Below are positions 50,922 through 59,874 of a stretch of 64,000 nt of DNA, in pieces. The notes beneath the pieces were generated by a model. It ran no database searches, had not been told where the DNA came from, and saw nothing but the letters and a program-made list of their open reading frames with translations. Source of the stretch: an uncultured Acetatifactor sp. (GTDB taxonomy: Bacteria > Bacillota > Clostridia > Lachnospirales > Lachnospiraceae); the NCBI GenBank assembly GCA_910584865.1, contig CAJUCE010000015.1:48156-112155 (forward strand), given 5' to 3'. A program made the position numbers and the translations under genes. Every line of letters begins with the position of its first letter. The first letter of the stretch is position 1.

Positions 50922-52766
50922 ATGGAGAATGCACTCATTCAAGGCAGGCTTGCGGCGCTGAGGTCGCAGATGAAGGAACACGGAATCGACTATTATATGA
51001 TTCCAACCGCAGATTATCACAGTTCCGAGTATGTGAACGATTACTTTAAGGTGAGAGAATATTTCTGCGGCTTTACGGGCTCCAGCGGAACCCTGCTGGT
51101 ATGGCAGGAGGGAGCCGGTCTGTGGACGGACGGCAGATACTTTATTCAGGCGGATCATGAACTGGAAGGGACCGGCGTTACTTTGTTCCGCATGAGGGAT
51201 GAGGGAGTACCCGATATCACGGAATTTCTGCAGCAGAATATGAAACAGGGACAGACACTGGGCTTTGATGGGAGAGTGATTTCGGCCCAGGCCGGAAAAG
51301 ACTATGAGAAGAAGCTGGAGGAAAAACAGATTTCAGTTGTATATGACACAGACCTGTCCGAGACCATCTGGTCAGACCGGCCGAAGTTTCCTGCGGGAAA
51401 AGTCACTGTGCTGGACGAGAAAATTGCGGGCAGGACTTTTGAGGAGAAGCGGTCGGATGTCATGGAGAAGCTGGAAAAAGAAGGGGCGGACGCTTTTCTC
51501 CTGACCAAGCTGGACGATCTGATGTGGCTTTTCAATATCAGGGGATGCGACGTGGAATGTAATCCTGTGGCGATTTCCTATGGTTATCTGTCGAAGGAGT
51601 GCAGTGTGCTGTTTATACAGAAGAGCGCTTTGGATGAGAGCGTGTGGGCGTATCTGAATGAGAAGGGTATCCAGGTGGAGGAATATGGCAACATCGTGAC
51701 CTGGCTGCAGAATCTGCCTGCCCAGGGAAAAATCCTGGTGGATGACCGTTTCTGCAGTTACTGTCTGTATAAGACTTTGTCTGAGAAACAGACCCTGGTG
51801 GAGAAAAGGAACCCTACGGAAATTCTGAAAGCGATCAAGAATCCTGTAGAGCTGGCCAATATGGAGAAGTATTATCTCAAGGACAGCCTGGCATTGACAA
51901 AGTTTATTTACTGGCTGAAGAAAAATATCGGTAAAATGGAGATCACGGAGATCACTGCTGCGGATAAGCTGGAATCCTTCCGGAGGGAGATTCCGGAGTG
52001 CCTGGGACTTTCCTTCCCTACAATAGGAGGATACAAGGCCAACGCGGCCATGATGCACTATGAGGCCACGCCGGAGAGTCACGCCGTTCTGGAGCCGGAA
52101 GGTCTGTTTCTGGTGGATTCCGGCGGACAGTATCTGGGTGCCACCACGGACGTAACCAGGACCATTGTGCTGGGACCCATTTCCGATGAGATCAAAATGC
52201 ACTACACGGCCGTGGCGGCGGGCATGCTGCAGATGACTAACGCCAGGTGGCTCCACGGCTGCACCGGACGGAATCTGGACATCCTGGCCCGTCAGCCGGT
52301 ATGGAATATCAGCCTGGACTACAAATGCGGCACCGGACACGGGGTGGGTTATATCCTGAATGTACATGAGGGGCCTCAGGGGCTTTCCTGGCAGTATGCG
52401 GAAGGAAGGCCGGAGGCTGTGATTGAGGCAGGCATGGACGTAACCAACGAGCCCGGGATCTATATTGAGGGGAGCCACGGCATCCGCATCGAGAACGTGA
52501 TGGTGGCGGAGAACGGCGTGAAGAACGAATACGGCCAGTTCATGCACTTCAAGACCATTACCTGGGTACCTTTGGATATGGAAGCCATTGACGAGAAATA
52601 TATGACCGAGACCCAGCGGGCTTACCTGTATGCGTATCAGAAACAGGTATTCGAGAAGCTGTCTCCCTACCTGGACGAGGAAGAGCGGGAGTGGCTGCGG
52701 GCAGAGACCAGGGCGGACAGTACGTTTTTCCTGCATAAGGGGGAAAATGAGGGAGCATTCTCTTGA
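50922..52766 (+). CDS. Xaa-Pro aminopeptidase P-type M24 metallopeptidase
   Basis: 614 residues, the long three-domain form. Two creatinase-like domains come first (residues ~1-310, with YMIPTADYHSSEYVNDYFKVREYFCGFTGSSG). The catalytic domain carries the metal ligands in LVDSGGQYLGATTDVTRTI (two Asp), KCGTGHGVGYILNVHEGPQG (His), TNEPGIYIEGSHGIRIENV (Glu) and a final Glu. It removes N-terminal residues before proline in the cytoplasm. Ribosome-site strength is modest (GGAGAAAGGCAG, rather far). It sits alone between deoC and the pckA promoter. Confidence 0.94.
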   Translation: MENALIQGRLAALRSQMKEHGIDYYMIPTADYHSSEYVNDYFKVREYFCGFTGSSGTLLVWQEGAGLWTDGRYFIQADHELEGTGVTLFRMRDEGVPDITEFLQQNMKQGQTLGFDGRVISAQAGKDYEKKLEEKQISVVYDTDLSETIWSDRPKFPAGKVTVLDEKIAGRTFEEKRSDVMEKLEKEGADAFLLTKLDDLMWLFNIRGCDVECNPVAISYGYLSKECSVLFIQKSALDESVWAYLNEKGIQVEEYGNIVTWLQNLPAQGKILVDDRFCSYCLYKTLSEKQTLVEKRNPTEILKAIKNPVELANMEKYYLKDSLALTKFIYWLKKNIGKMEITEITAADKLESFRREIPECLGLSFPTIGGYKANAAMMHYEATPESHAVLEPEGLFLVDSGGQYLGATTDVTRTIVLGPISDEIKMHYTAVAAGMLQMTNARWLHGCTGRNLDILARQPVWNISLDYKCGTGHGVGYILNVHEGPQGLSWQYAEGRPEAVIEAGMDVTNEPGIYIEGSHGIRIENVMVAENGVKNEYGQFMHFKTITWVPLDMEAIDEKYMTETQRAYLYAYQKQVFEKLSPYLDEEEREWLRAETRADSTFFLHKGENEGAFS

Positions 52767-52818
52767 ACCTTCCCGCCGCGGTAAATGTTAAATCGTTATA
52801 AAATATGTACATCCTTTC

Positions 52819-52847
52819 TTGACTTTTGAAAACAGTTTTGAGATAAT
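52819..52847 (+). promoter_or_regulatory. Strong sigma-A promoter for pckA
   Basis: TTGACT (52819-52824), a 17-bp AT-rich spacer, then GATAAT (52842-52847), 44 bp before the ATG. Confidence 0.75.
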
Positions 52848-52891
52848 AATTAGGATTTAGAAGAATTGTAATTATAAGGAGGACGATACCA

Positions 52892-54589
52892 ATGGCAACA
52901 AAAGCGTACTACCCGATTTCTGAGATCGGCGCAGGCAAGCCCGGTTTCAGCAAGACCCGTTCCATTATTGAAGGTGCTTTCTACGGCAATAACGTAGTAA
53001 AGGTGAACACTCTGAAGGAAGCATATGAGATGGCGAAGAATTCTCCCGGAACCATCGTTACCGATATGCCGGTTTACCGTGCAGAGGAGATCGGACTGGA
53101 GAGAGATGCCAAGGTGCTGCTGTTCAATGACGGAGCGGTTACCGGACGTTATGCACAGGCACGCCGTATTAAGGGCGAGCCGGGCGTGGATGCCGTGAAG
53201 CTTGACAAGGTGGTTATGGATGCCATCTACAAGACCCGCTGGAAGACTCTGTACCATGCAGAGTGCTATATCGGCCTTGATCCCGAGTTCATGGCGAAGG
53301 CTCATCTGCTGATTCCCGAAGGAGAAGAGAACCTTCTTTATAACTGGATGCTGAACTTCCAGTATATGTCCGACAAATATGTGGCAATGTACAAAGAGTC
53401 CCAGCCTATCGGCGGAGGCAAGGAGCCGGATATCTACATCTTCTCCGATCCTCAGTGGGCGCCTACACCCAGCCCTGATGTGGACTACAGCTGCTTAAGC
53501 GACGACCTGACCCTGTGCTATTTCGACACGGATCAGAACTGCGCCGCTATCCTGGGTATGAAGTACTTCGGAGAGCACAAGAAGGGTACACTGACCATGG
53601 CATGGGCTCTGGCAAACAGGAACGGTTATGCTTCCTGCCACGGCGGACAGAAGGAGTATCTGCTTGCTGACGGCAGCAAGTTCGTTGCTTCCGTATACGG
53701 CCTGTCCGGATCCGGCAAGTCTACCCTGACCCATGCAAAGCACAATGGTAAGTATGAGATCAAGGTGCTTCATGACGATGCGTTCATTATCAACACTGAC
53801 ACCTGCGCTTCCGTAGCTCTGGAGCCCACCTATTTCGACAAGACTGCCGACTATCCTACCGGCTGCCCTGACAATAAGTTTCTGCTCACGGCGCAGAACT
53901 GCTCCGCCACTCTGGACGAGGACGGAAAAGTACAGCTGGTTACCGAGGACATCAGGAACGGCAATGGCCGTGCCATCAAGTCCAAGCTTTGGAGCCCCAA
54001 CCGCGTGGACAAGATCGACGCTCCCGTGAACGCCATCTTCTGGATTATGAAGGATCCTACCATCCCGCCTGTAGTGAAGCTGAAAGGCGCTGCGCTGGCA
54101 TCCGTTATGGGTGCTACCCTGGCTACCAAGACTTCCACTGCAGAGCGTGTGGCGGCAGGTACCGACATGAACGCGCTTCGTATTGTTCCTTATGCGAACC
54201 CGTTCAGAACCTATCCTCTGGTAAATGACTATGAGAAGTTCAAGAAGCTGGTTGCCGAGAAGAATGTAGACTGCTACATCATCAATACGGGCGACTTCAT
54301 GGGCAAGAAGGTAAAACCTGCCGATACCCTGGGTATCCTGGAGACCATCGTGGAGAAGAGGGCAAGCTTCAAGCAGTGGGGACCTTTCGAGGATATTGAG
54401 ATCATGGATTGGGAAGGCTTTACACCTGACCTTGGCAACGCGGAGTATGTGAAGGCTCTTCAGGGCGCTATGCAGAACCGTGTGGATGCTGTGGAAGGCT
54501 TCGCTACCAAGAAGGAAGGCTATGACAAGCTGCCTGACGAGGCTCTTGAAGCTCTGAAGAAGATTGTGAACGAGGCTGCCAGCCTGTAA
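52892..54589 (+). CDS. pckA: Phosphoenolpyruvate carboxykinase (ATP)
   Basis: 565 residues. The P-loop YGLSGSGKSTLTHAKHN includes Lys276. HDDAFIINTDTCASVALEPTYFDKTADYP carries metal- and ATP-binding residues, and YHAECYIGLDPEFMAKAHLLIP and MGATLATKTSTAERV are also family-typical. It interconverts oxaloacetate plus ATP and PEP plus CO2 plus ADP; in fermenters it often runs toward oxaloacetate. AAGGAGGACGATACC precedes the ATG. Strong promoter, ribosome site and C-ending codons point to high expression. With the oxaloacetate-type pump at 22053-27500 it places oxaloacetate at the centre of this metabolism. A terminator follows. Confidence 0.96.
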   Translation: MATKAYYPISEIGAGKPGFSKTRSIIEGAFYGNNVVKVNTLKEAYEMAKNSPGTIVTDMPVYRAEEIGLERDAKVLLFNDGAVTGRYAQARRIKGEPGVDAVKLDKVVMDAIYKTRWKTLYHAECYIGLDPEFMAKAHLLIPEGEENLLYNWMLNFQYMSDKYVAMYKESQPIGGGKEPDIYIFSDPQWAPTPSPDVDYSCLSDDLTLCYFDTDQNCAAILGMKYFGEHKKGTLTMAWALANRNGYASCHGGQKEYLLADGSKFVASVYGLSGSGKSTLTHAKHNGKYEIKVLHDDAFIINTDTCASVALEPTYFDKTADYPTGCPDNKFLLTAQNCSATLDEDGKVQLVTEDIRNGNGRAIKSKLWSPNRVDKIDAPVNAIFWIMKDPTIPPVVKLKGAALASVMGATLATKTSTAERVAAGTDMNALRIVPYANPFRTYPLVNDYEKFKKLVAEKNVDCYIINTGDFMGKKVKPADTLGILETIVEKRASFKQWGPFEDIEIMDWEGFTPDLGNAEYVKALQGAMQNRVDAVEGFATKKEGYDKLPDEALEALKKIVNEAASL

Positions 54590-54642
54590 GGACTCGCCTG
54601 CAGTTTTTATGAACCAACGATTTGAAGAGTATAAAATGTTTG

Positions 54643-54676
54643 AGAACGGCGGATCGTGTGTCTGCCGTTCTTTTTT
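54643..54676 (+). terminator. Rho-independent terminator after pckA
   Basis: AGAACGGC (54643-54650) pairs with GCCGTTCT (54664-54671), followed by more T. It is 54 bp after the pckA stop. Confidence 0.85.
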
Positions 54677-54752
54677 CGGCTTGAAGTGTGCAAAGATTCT
54701 TTCGGACTCATTGGATGGAGCTTTGGAATAAAAGATTGCCTGCCGGAAATGA

Positions 54753-54781
54753 TTGACAGTAATTTCACATTTTGCTATGAT
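54753..54781 (+). promoter_or_regulatory. Near-consensus sigma-A promoter for rex
   Basis: TTGACA (54753-54758), a 17-bp spacer, then TATGAT (54776-54781), about 45 bp before the TTG start. I see no clear Rex operator palindrome here. Confidence 0.8.
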
Positions 54782-54826
54782 AAAGTAAACACTGCGGCAA
54801 TCGCTGTGTCAATGGAGGTGGAGACC

Positions 54827-55480
54827 TTGGAAGAGAAGGAAATTTCACAGGCTGTTATCGGGCGTCTCCCCAGATATTTCCGGTATCTGGGCGAATTGAA
54901 GGATCAGGGCGTGGAGAGGATTTCCTCCCAGGATTTAAGCGAACTGATGAAGGTGACGGCATCTCAGATCCGGCAGGATTTCAATAATTTCGGCGGTTTC
55001 GGCCAACAGGGCTACGGTTATAATGTAGAATATCTTTACAGAGAGATCGGAAGAATACTGGGACTGGACAGGCAGCATAATTTTATTATAATCGGTGCGG
55101 GGAATTTAGGTCGTGCGCTGGGAAACTATCTGAATTTCGAGAGAAGAGGATTTATTTTCCGCGGAATGTTTGATCAGAATCCGGAATTGATAGGCATGGA
55201 GGTCCGCGGAGTCAGGATCATGGCCATGGAAGAGATGGAGGATTTTATCCGGGAAAACGATATCGATATTGCGGTTTTGACGATTCCCAAGACCAGTGCG
55301 GTATCAGTGGCCGAGAGACTGGTGAAGACGGGAATCAGGGCAATCTGGAATTTCGCGCATGTGGATTTGAATGTACCGGAGGGAATCGAAGTGGAGAATG
55401 TCCATCTCTCTGACAGCCTTATGAAGCTGTCTTACAATATCAGGAGAGAGCGCGTAAAAGAGACAGAGGAGACGAAATGA
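54827..55480 (+). CDS. rex: Redox-sensing transcriptional repressor Rex
   Basis: 217 residues from the TTG at 54827. A winged-helix N-terminus (AVIGRLPRYFRYLGELKDQGVERISSQDLSELMKVTASQIRQDFNNFGGFGQQGYGY) is followed by the Rossmann domain FIIIGAGNLGRALGNYL and the C-terminal swap helix. Rex senses NADH/NAD+ and represses fermentation genes. The TTG is chosen because GGAGGTG lies just upstream; the ATG at 54812 has no ribosome site and would add five residues that include that site. It is preceded by pckA, a plausible target in function though no operator is visible. Confidence 0.93.
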   Translation: MEEKEISQAVIGRLPRYFRYLGELKDQGVERISSQDLSELMKVTASQIRQDFNNFGGFGQQGYGYNVEYLYREIGRILGLDRQHNFIIIGAGNLGRALGNYLNFERRGFIFRGMFDQNPELIGMEVRGVRIMAMEEMEDFIRENDIDIAVLTIPKTSAVSVAERLVKTGIRAIWNFAHVDLNVPEGIEVENVHLSDSLMKLSYNIRRERVKETEETK

Positions 55481-55543
55481 ATCGGGCTTGATTCAGGAGA
55501 AGACGGGAAAGAGACCGGTTTGACAGGAGGTGTACATACAGAC

Positions 55544-56179
55544 ATGAAGGGAAGACAGGAAGACGGTCAGCGGGAATCCTTTATCCGTGCGCTGGAGGGG
55601 AAGAAAATTCCGATTCTTACACTGGACAATAAATGGTATCGGCTTCTGACGCAGGAGGGGCGGGAGCAGGTTTCCGAGCTGGAGCAGCAGCTGAATCAGC
55701 TCCTGAAGCAGCAGGGGAAGCTGAACAATGAGGTAAAGGATATCAAAAGGCTGAAAAAGCGGCTGATGGGAGAGATTGTTTCGGCCATGGATGAGGCAGG
55801 GCAGGATACGGATTCGGAGAAATCTCAGAAGCTGGAGCAGAATAAAAAGCTGGTAGAGGAATGCAATGAGCGCCTGGATCAGTATCAGGATGAGCTTCTT
55901 GATCTGCCGAAAGAGATAGATGCCGCTAATTTTCAGCTTATGCTGGCAACTATGGATTGTTGCTATGACATCATGCAGGAGAACCTGACAGACATACGGG
56001 AAACCGAGCAATGGATATCGGAAATCAGAGTCGAGCTGAAAAAACGTCTGGTGAAAAAGCAGGAAATGGAGCTGCGTAACCATGCGATTTATTCCTATAT
56101 GCATGATGTGTTCGGGGCGGAAGTGATCGATATATTTGATATGCAGTACAATTCGCAGGAGGATCCGGGGCAGACGTAA
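55544..56179 (+). CDS. Coiled-coil protein of unknown function
   Basis: 211 residues from the ATG at 55544 (AGGAGGTG upstream; a TTG at 55520 is less likely). The N-terminus reads FIRALEGKKIPILTLDNKWYRLL. A long coiled coil follows (residues ~40-150: QVSELEQQLNQLLKQQGKLNNEVKDIKRLKKRLMGEIV), and the end is IYSYMHDVFGAEVIDIFDMQYN. It has no membrane segment or signal peptide. I do not recognise a named family. It lies between rex and nnr on the same strand with gaps of 63 and 125 bp. Confidence 0.7.
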   Translation: MKGRQEDGQRESFIRALEGKKIPILTLDNKWYRLLTQEGREQVSELEQQLNQLLKQQGKLNNEVKDIKRLKKRLMGEIVSAMDEAGQDTDSEKSQKLEQNKKLVEECNERLDQYQDELLDLPKEIDAANFQLMLATMDCCYDIMQENLTDIRETEQWISEIRVELKKRLVKKQEMELRNHAIYSYMHDVFGAEVIDIFDMQYNSQEDPGQT

Positions 56180-56304
56180 GGATGTGTTTCCAGGGTTTTA
56201 AGGAAAGAGAAGAGTCCGGGCAGACGGCATCGTGATGAGGGTTGCGATGTCTTTTTGCAGTTTGGTACGGCTTTTATATAGAAACGGCGGAGGGGGAGAA
56301 TGTG

Positions 56305-57795
56305 ATGCAATATCTGGTTTCGGCTGCTGAAATGAAGGCTTACGACAGCAACACCATCAACAGGATCGGCATTCCGGCATGTGTTTTAATGGAAAGAGCG
56401 GCACTGGCCGCGGTGAGAGCGGTAGAAGAATATTGTGCAGGATTAGGGGGCGAACCGTCGGTGCTGGTGGCTGCCGGTATGGGCAATAACGGCGGAGACG
56501 GCCTTGCGGCGGCCAGGCTTTTGTCGGAGAAGGGTTATCGGGTAGATGTCTGGTGTGTGGGAGAGGAGAGCAGGGCTTCGGAACAGTTCAGGCAGCAGCG
56601 CCGCATTTTAGACTACTATCCGGCAGGCTTTGTCAGGGAGCCGGAGGATCACAGTTATACAGTGATTATCGATGCTTTGTTTGGCGTGGGGCTGAGCCGG
56701 GAGGTGAGGGGTATCTTTCAGGGCGCCGTAGAGCGGATACAAAGCCTTGCAGGCTGGAAATTGTCTCTGGATCTGCCCAGCGGAATCGATTCCGACACAG
56801 GGAAGATCCTGGGCTGCGCCGTGAGGGCAGATATGACGGTAACCTTCGGATTCTGTAAAAGAGGGCTTGTGCTGTACCCTGGGAAAGACTATGCGGGAGA
56901 GGTGCAGATTGCGGACATCGGCATCTCGCAGAAGAGCTTTTTCGGACAGGAGGCGGAGATGTTTTTCTACGATGAAGCGCCGCATCTCCTCATGCCGGGA
57001 CGTGACGGAGACGGGAATAAGGGAACCTTCGGCAAGGTATTGCTGGCGGCGGGCAGCATGAATATGGCCGGAGCGGCAATTTTGGCTGCCAGAGCGGCAT
57101 ATCGGGCCGGAGCAGGTATGGTGAAGGTGATTTCGGCAGGGGAGAACCGGGAGATCCTGCAGCAGGCGGTGCCGGAAGCATTGTTCGGCACCGGGAAGGA
57201 TCTGGAAAGCTCTCTGTCCTGGGCGGATGTGATTGCAGTGGGACCGGGAATCGGGCAGGGACAGGAAGCCCTGGATTGCCTGGAAAGGTGCATCCGGGAG
57301 GGAGAAAAGCCGCTTCTTATTGATGCAGACGGGCTGAATCTGCTTTCCCTGCATCCGTCCCTACGGGAAATTTTGGCCGGGCAGGGAAAGGCAGGCAGGG
57401 AAATTATATTGACGCCCCATGTGGGAGAGCTGGCCAGGCTACGCGGGAAAAACATCGGCGCATGTAAGGATGCTTTATCTGTGGAGGGTATGGCGCTTGC
57501 ATCGGCCCTGCATTGTACAGTGGCGGCCAAGGATGCCCGGACCTTTATCTGCAGGGAAGGGGAAAGGATTTGTGTCAACATAAGCGGGAACAGCGGGATG
57601 GCCACTGCCGGAAGCGGCGATGTACTGACCGGGATCATCGCGGGACTGCTGGCACAGAGGATGAAATCCTTCGAAGCGGCGGCAGTGGGGGTATATGTCC
57701 ATGGCTGTGCCGGGGATCTGGCGGCAGGAGATAAGGGAGAGCATGCCTGCATGGCGGGCGATATCATAGATAAAATAGGCAAAGAAACTTTTTGA
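56305..57795 (+). CDS. nnr: Bifunctional NAD(P)H-hydrate epimerase/dehydratase
   Basis: 496 residues. The N-terminal epimerase half (residues ~1-210) has AAGMGNNGGDGLAAARLLSEKG and LDLPSGIDSDTGKILG. The C-terminal ADP-dependent dehydratase half has GDGNKGTFGKVLLAAGSMNMAGAAILAARAAYRAGAGMV, DADGLNLLS, LTPHVGELARL and the ribokinase-like GMATAGSGDVLTGIIAGLLAQ. It repairs damaged NAD(P)H hydrates. AGGGGGAG precedes the ATG at 56305; GTG at 56302 is the alternative. In many Firmicutes it neighbours acpS or alr; here mazF follows. Confidence 0.95.
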   Translation: MQYLVSAAEMKAYDSNTINRIGIPACVLMERAALAAVRAVEEYCAGLGGEPSVLVAAGMGNNGGDGLAAARLLSEKGYRVDVWCVGEESRASEQFRQQRRILDYYPAGFVREPEDHSYTVIIDALFGVGLSREVRGIFQGAVERIQSLAGWKLSLDLPSGIDSDTGKILGCAVRADMTVTFGFCKRGLVLYPGKDYAGEVQIADIGISQKSFFGQEAEMFFYDEAPHLLMPGRDGDGNKGTFGKVLLAAGSMNMAGAAILAARAAYRAGAGMVKVISAGENREILQQAVPEALFGTGKDLESSLSWADVIAVGPGIGQGQEALDCLERCIREGEKPLLIDADGLNLLSLHPSLREILAGQGKAGREIILTPHVGELARLRGKNIGACKDALSVEGMALASALHCTVAAKDARTFICREGERICVNISGNSGMATAGSGDVLTGIIAGLLAQRMKSFEAAAVGVYVHGCAGDLAAGDKGEHACMAGDIIDKIGKETF

Positions 57796-57884
57796 GATTC
57801 TCTTCATATGATAGAAGGGAGACTTTTGCTTTGATAAGTGAATAACTTCCGGAAATCTGGTAAAACTATCCTACAAATGCATAA

Positions 57885-57923
57885 GAAATTGTGCAAATAT
57901 AAATTATTTTTCGTACAATTTCT
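57885..57923 (+). promoter_or_regulatory. Palindromic operator-like site in the mazF promoter
   Basis: AGAAATTGT (57885-57893) is the exact reverse complement of ACAATTTCT (57915-57923). The arms overlap TTGTGC (57889) and TACAAT (57914), which resemble -35 and -10 boxes 19 bp apart. It ends 26 bp before the mazF ATG. The arrangement suits autoregulation. Confidence 0.5.
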
Positions 57924-57949
57924 AAATGAAAGATGGATTTGGAGGTAAA

Positions 57950-58291
57950 ATGAGAAGAGGAGATGTATATTATGCGGATCTTAGGCCGGTAATCGGTTCG
58001 GAACAGGGAGGGATCAGACCGGTGCTGATTGTTCAGAATGATATCGGCAACCGGCACAGCCCTACGGTGATCTGTGCTGCTATCACCTCTAAGATGAATA
58101 AAGCAAAGCTGCCTACACATATCGAATTGAATGCCGCTCTCTACGATATGGATAAGGATTCTGTGGTGTTGCTTGAACAGCTTAGAACCATTGACAAGAA
58201 ACGTCTGAAGGATAAAGTGTGTCATTTGGACGGTGCAGTCATGAAGCGTGTGGACAGGGCGCTGATGGTCAGCCTGGAACTGGATACATAA
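57950..58291 (+). CDS. mazF: MazF/PemK-type endoribonuclease toxin without adjacent antitoxin
   Basis: 113 residues. RRGDVYYADLRPVIGSEQGGIRPVLIVQND, SPTVICAAITSKMNKAKLPTHIEL and DSVVLLEQLRTIDKKRL are the typical MazF/NdoA sequence, including the catalytic Arg/Thr region. It cuts mRNA at short sequences. GGAGG eight bases before the ATG at 57950 sets the start. The gap before it (154 bp) is too short for a normal mazE antitoxin gene and I see no open frame there. In Firmicutes this gene often follows the nnr/alr region, with the antitoxin upstream. Confidence 0.92.
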   Translation: MRRGDVYYADLRPVIGSEQGGIRPVLIVQNDIGNRHSPTVICAAITSKMNKAKLPTHIELNAALYDMDKDSVVLLEQLRTIDKKRLKDKVCHLDGAVMKRVDRALMVSLELDT

Positions 58292-58359
58292 TATGACAGG
58301 ATGTAGCAGTTCGCAGGACGATATGCGGCCGTCATTCGGCGGACGCATGCAAGCACTTC

Positions 58360-58388
58360 TTGACGAATCAGCCCGGAGATGGTATATT
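58360..58388 (+). promoter_or_regulatory. Sigma-A promoter for the CorC-like gene
   Basis: TTGACG (58360-58365), a 17-bp spacer, then TATATT (58383-58388), 53 bp before the ATG at 58442. Confidence 0.7.
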
Positions 58389-58441
58389 GAGAAAGTATCA
58401 TCGGTGCAAAATAAGAGACGAATTTGGAGGAAAGGATCAAA

Positions 58442-59821
58442 ATGGACGACGGTGGGCCTACTGCCAGTATAATCTTCTTTGTGGTATTGCTTTTGATTGA
58501 CATGTTTTTCTACGGTTTCGGAGCGGCCATCCACTCTCTGAACGAAAAGGAAATAGAAAGGAGGGCCGAGGAAGAGAAGGATAGAAAAGCAATCAGGCTG
58601 AGAGCGATTATCAGCAATCCCGCAGAGTATGAAAATACGGTACAGCTGATCACAACCCTGATTAATATTGTGATCGGAGCGGTTCATTTCGGATTGCTGC
58701 TGCGAACCCTGTCGAAGGGGATCCGGATTGTGGCGCAGCATCAGTTTAAGCTGGAAGTGCTTCCGGCAAGTGTGATTGCCGTATTGGCGGCGGTGATTGC
58801 CACGGTGCTGCTTTTGTACATAACGCTTACGTTGGGGGTATTGCTGCCCAAAACAATTGCGGCCAGGGCGCCTGAAAGGTGGGCGTATTTGTTTATTACC
58901 CCTGTATTCTTTGTGACAAGGCTGTTTGCTCCGTTTACGGGATTGGTGACCCTGACGGCGAGGGGGATTCTAAGAATCTTCGGGATCCGGGGGAATGCGG
59001 AGGAAGCGGATGTGACAGAGGAGGAGATCATCAACATGGTCAATGAGGGCCATGAGCAGGGGGTCATCGAGGCCAGCGAGGCGAAGATGATTTCCAATAT
59101 TTTCGAGCTGGGGGACAAAGAAGCGCAGGATATTATGACCCACAGAACGAATATTGTGGCAATCGACGGAGATATGGTTCTGCAGGATGCCATCACCTTT
59201 ATGATGGAGGGGAAGAACAGCCGGTATCCTGTATATGAGGAGAATCTGGACCATATCGTGGGCATTCTGCATTTAAAGGACGCTCTACGTTTTCACGCGG
59301 ATGCAGGGAATCTGAATACCCCGCTGCGGGAGCTGGAGGGCTTGATGCGGGAACCGGTTTTCATTCCGCAGACCAGAAATATCGATCAGCTATTTCGGGA
59401 GATGCAGGCCGGGAAACAGCAGATGGTAGTGGTGGTGGACGAGTATGGCCAGACGGACGGACTGGTGGCCATGGAGGATATTCTGGAAGAAATCGTGGGC
59501 AATATTCTGGACGAATATGATGAAATCAGCGACTATATTGAGGAAAAGGGAAACGATGAGTATATCATAGAAGGCAAGACGCCGCTGGAGGAATTGGAGG
59601 AGCGCTTTGACATATCCTTCGAGGATGAAGCCTTTGAGACGCTGAACGGTTTTCTGATCTCCAGGATGGATAAGATTCCGGAGCCGGATGAGCAGTTTGA
59701 TCTTGATTTCTGCGGATATCATTTTAAGATTCTCTCGGTGGAGAACAAAATGATCCAGAGCGTACTTGTGACCAAGCTGCCGGAAGAGGATTCGCCACTT
59801 GAATCCGACGACAAAAAGTGA
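58442..59821 (+). CDS. CNNM/CorC family protein (DUF21, CBS pair, CorC domain)
   Basis: 459 residues. Three to four membrane segments form the DUF21/CNNM domain (residues ~1-185). A CBS pair follows: IMTHRTNIVAIDGDMVLQDAITFMMEGKNSRYPVYEENLDHIVGILHLKD, then PVFIPQTRNIDQLFREMQAGKQQMVVVVDEYGQTDGLVAMEDILEEIVGNI. The C-terminal CorC/HlyC domain (DIS...EDEAFETLNGFLISRMDKIPEPDE) ends it. These are often called hemolysins but are thought to act in divalent cation transport. GGAGGAAAGG precedes the ATG at 58442. A yebC promoter lies in its last codons. Confidence 0.9.
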   Translation: MDDGGPTASIIFFVVLLLIDMFFYGFGAAIHSLNEKEIERRAEEEKDRKAIRLRAIISNPAEYENTVQLITTLINIVIGAVHFGLLLRTLSKGIRIVAQHQFKLEVLPASVIAVLAAVIATVLLLYITLTLGVLLPKTIAARAPERWAYLFITPVFFVTRLFAPFTGLVTLTARGILRIFGIRGNAEEADVTEEEIINMVNEGHEQGVIEASEAKMISNIFELGDKEAQDIMTHRTNIVAIDGDMVLQDAITFMMEGKNSRYPVYEENLDHIVGILHLKDALRFHADAGNLNTPLRELEGLMREPVFIPQTRNIDQLFREMQAGKQQMVVVVDEYGQTDGLVAMEDILEEIVGNILDEYDEISDYIEEKGNDEYIIEGKTPLEELEERFDISFEDEAFETLNGFLISRMDKIPEPDEQFDLDFCGYHFKILSVENKMIQSVLVTKLPEEDSPLESDDKK

Positions 59822-59827
59822 TATGAT
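59799..59827 (+). promoter_or_regulatory. Promoter for yebC inside the upstream gene's 3' end
   Basis: TTGAAT (59799-59804), a 17-bp spacer, then TATGAT (59822-59827). The -10 box starts one base after the upstream stop. Confidence 0.6.
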
Positions 59828-59874
59828 GAGCCTGGTAATTACATAAATATAATGCGACGAAAAGGAGAAAATAT

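Noticed and set aside
57796..57949. mazE antitoxin gene upstream of mazF
   Set aside because: No open frame with a start and ribosome site fits in the 154-bp gap.
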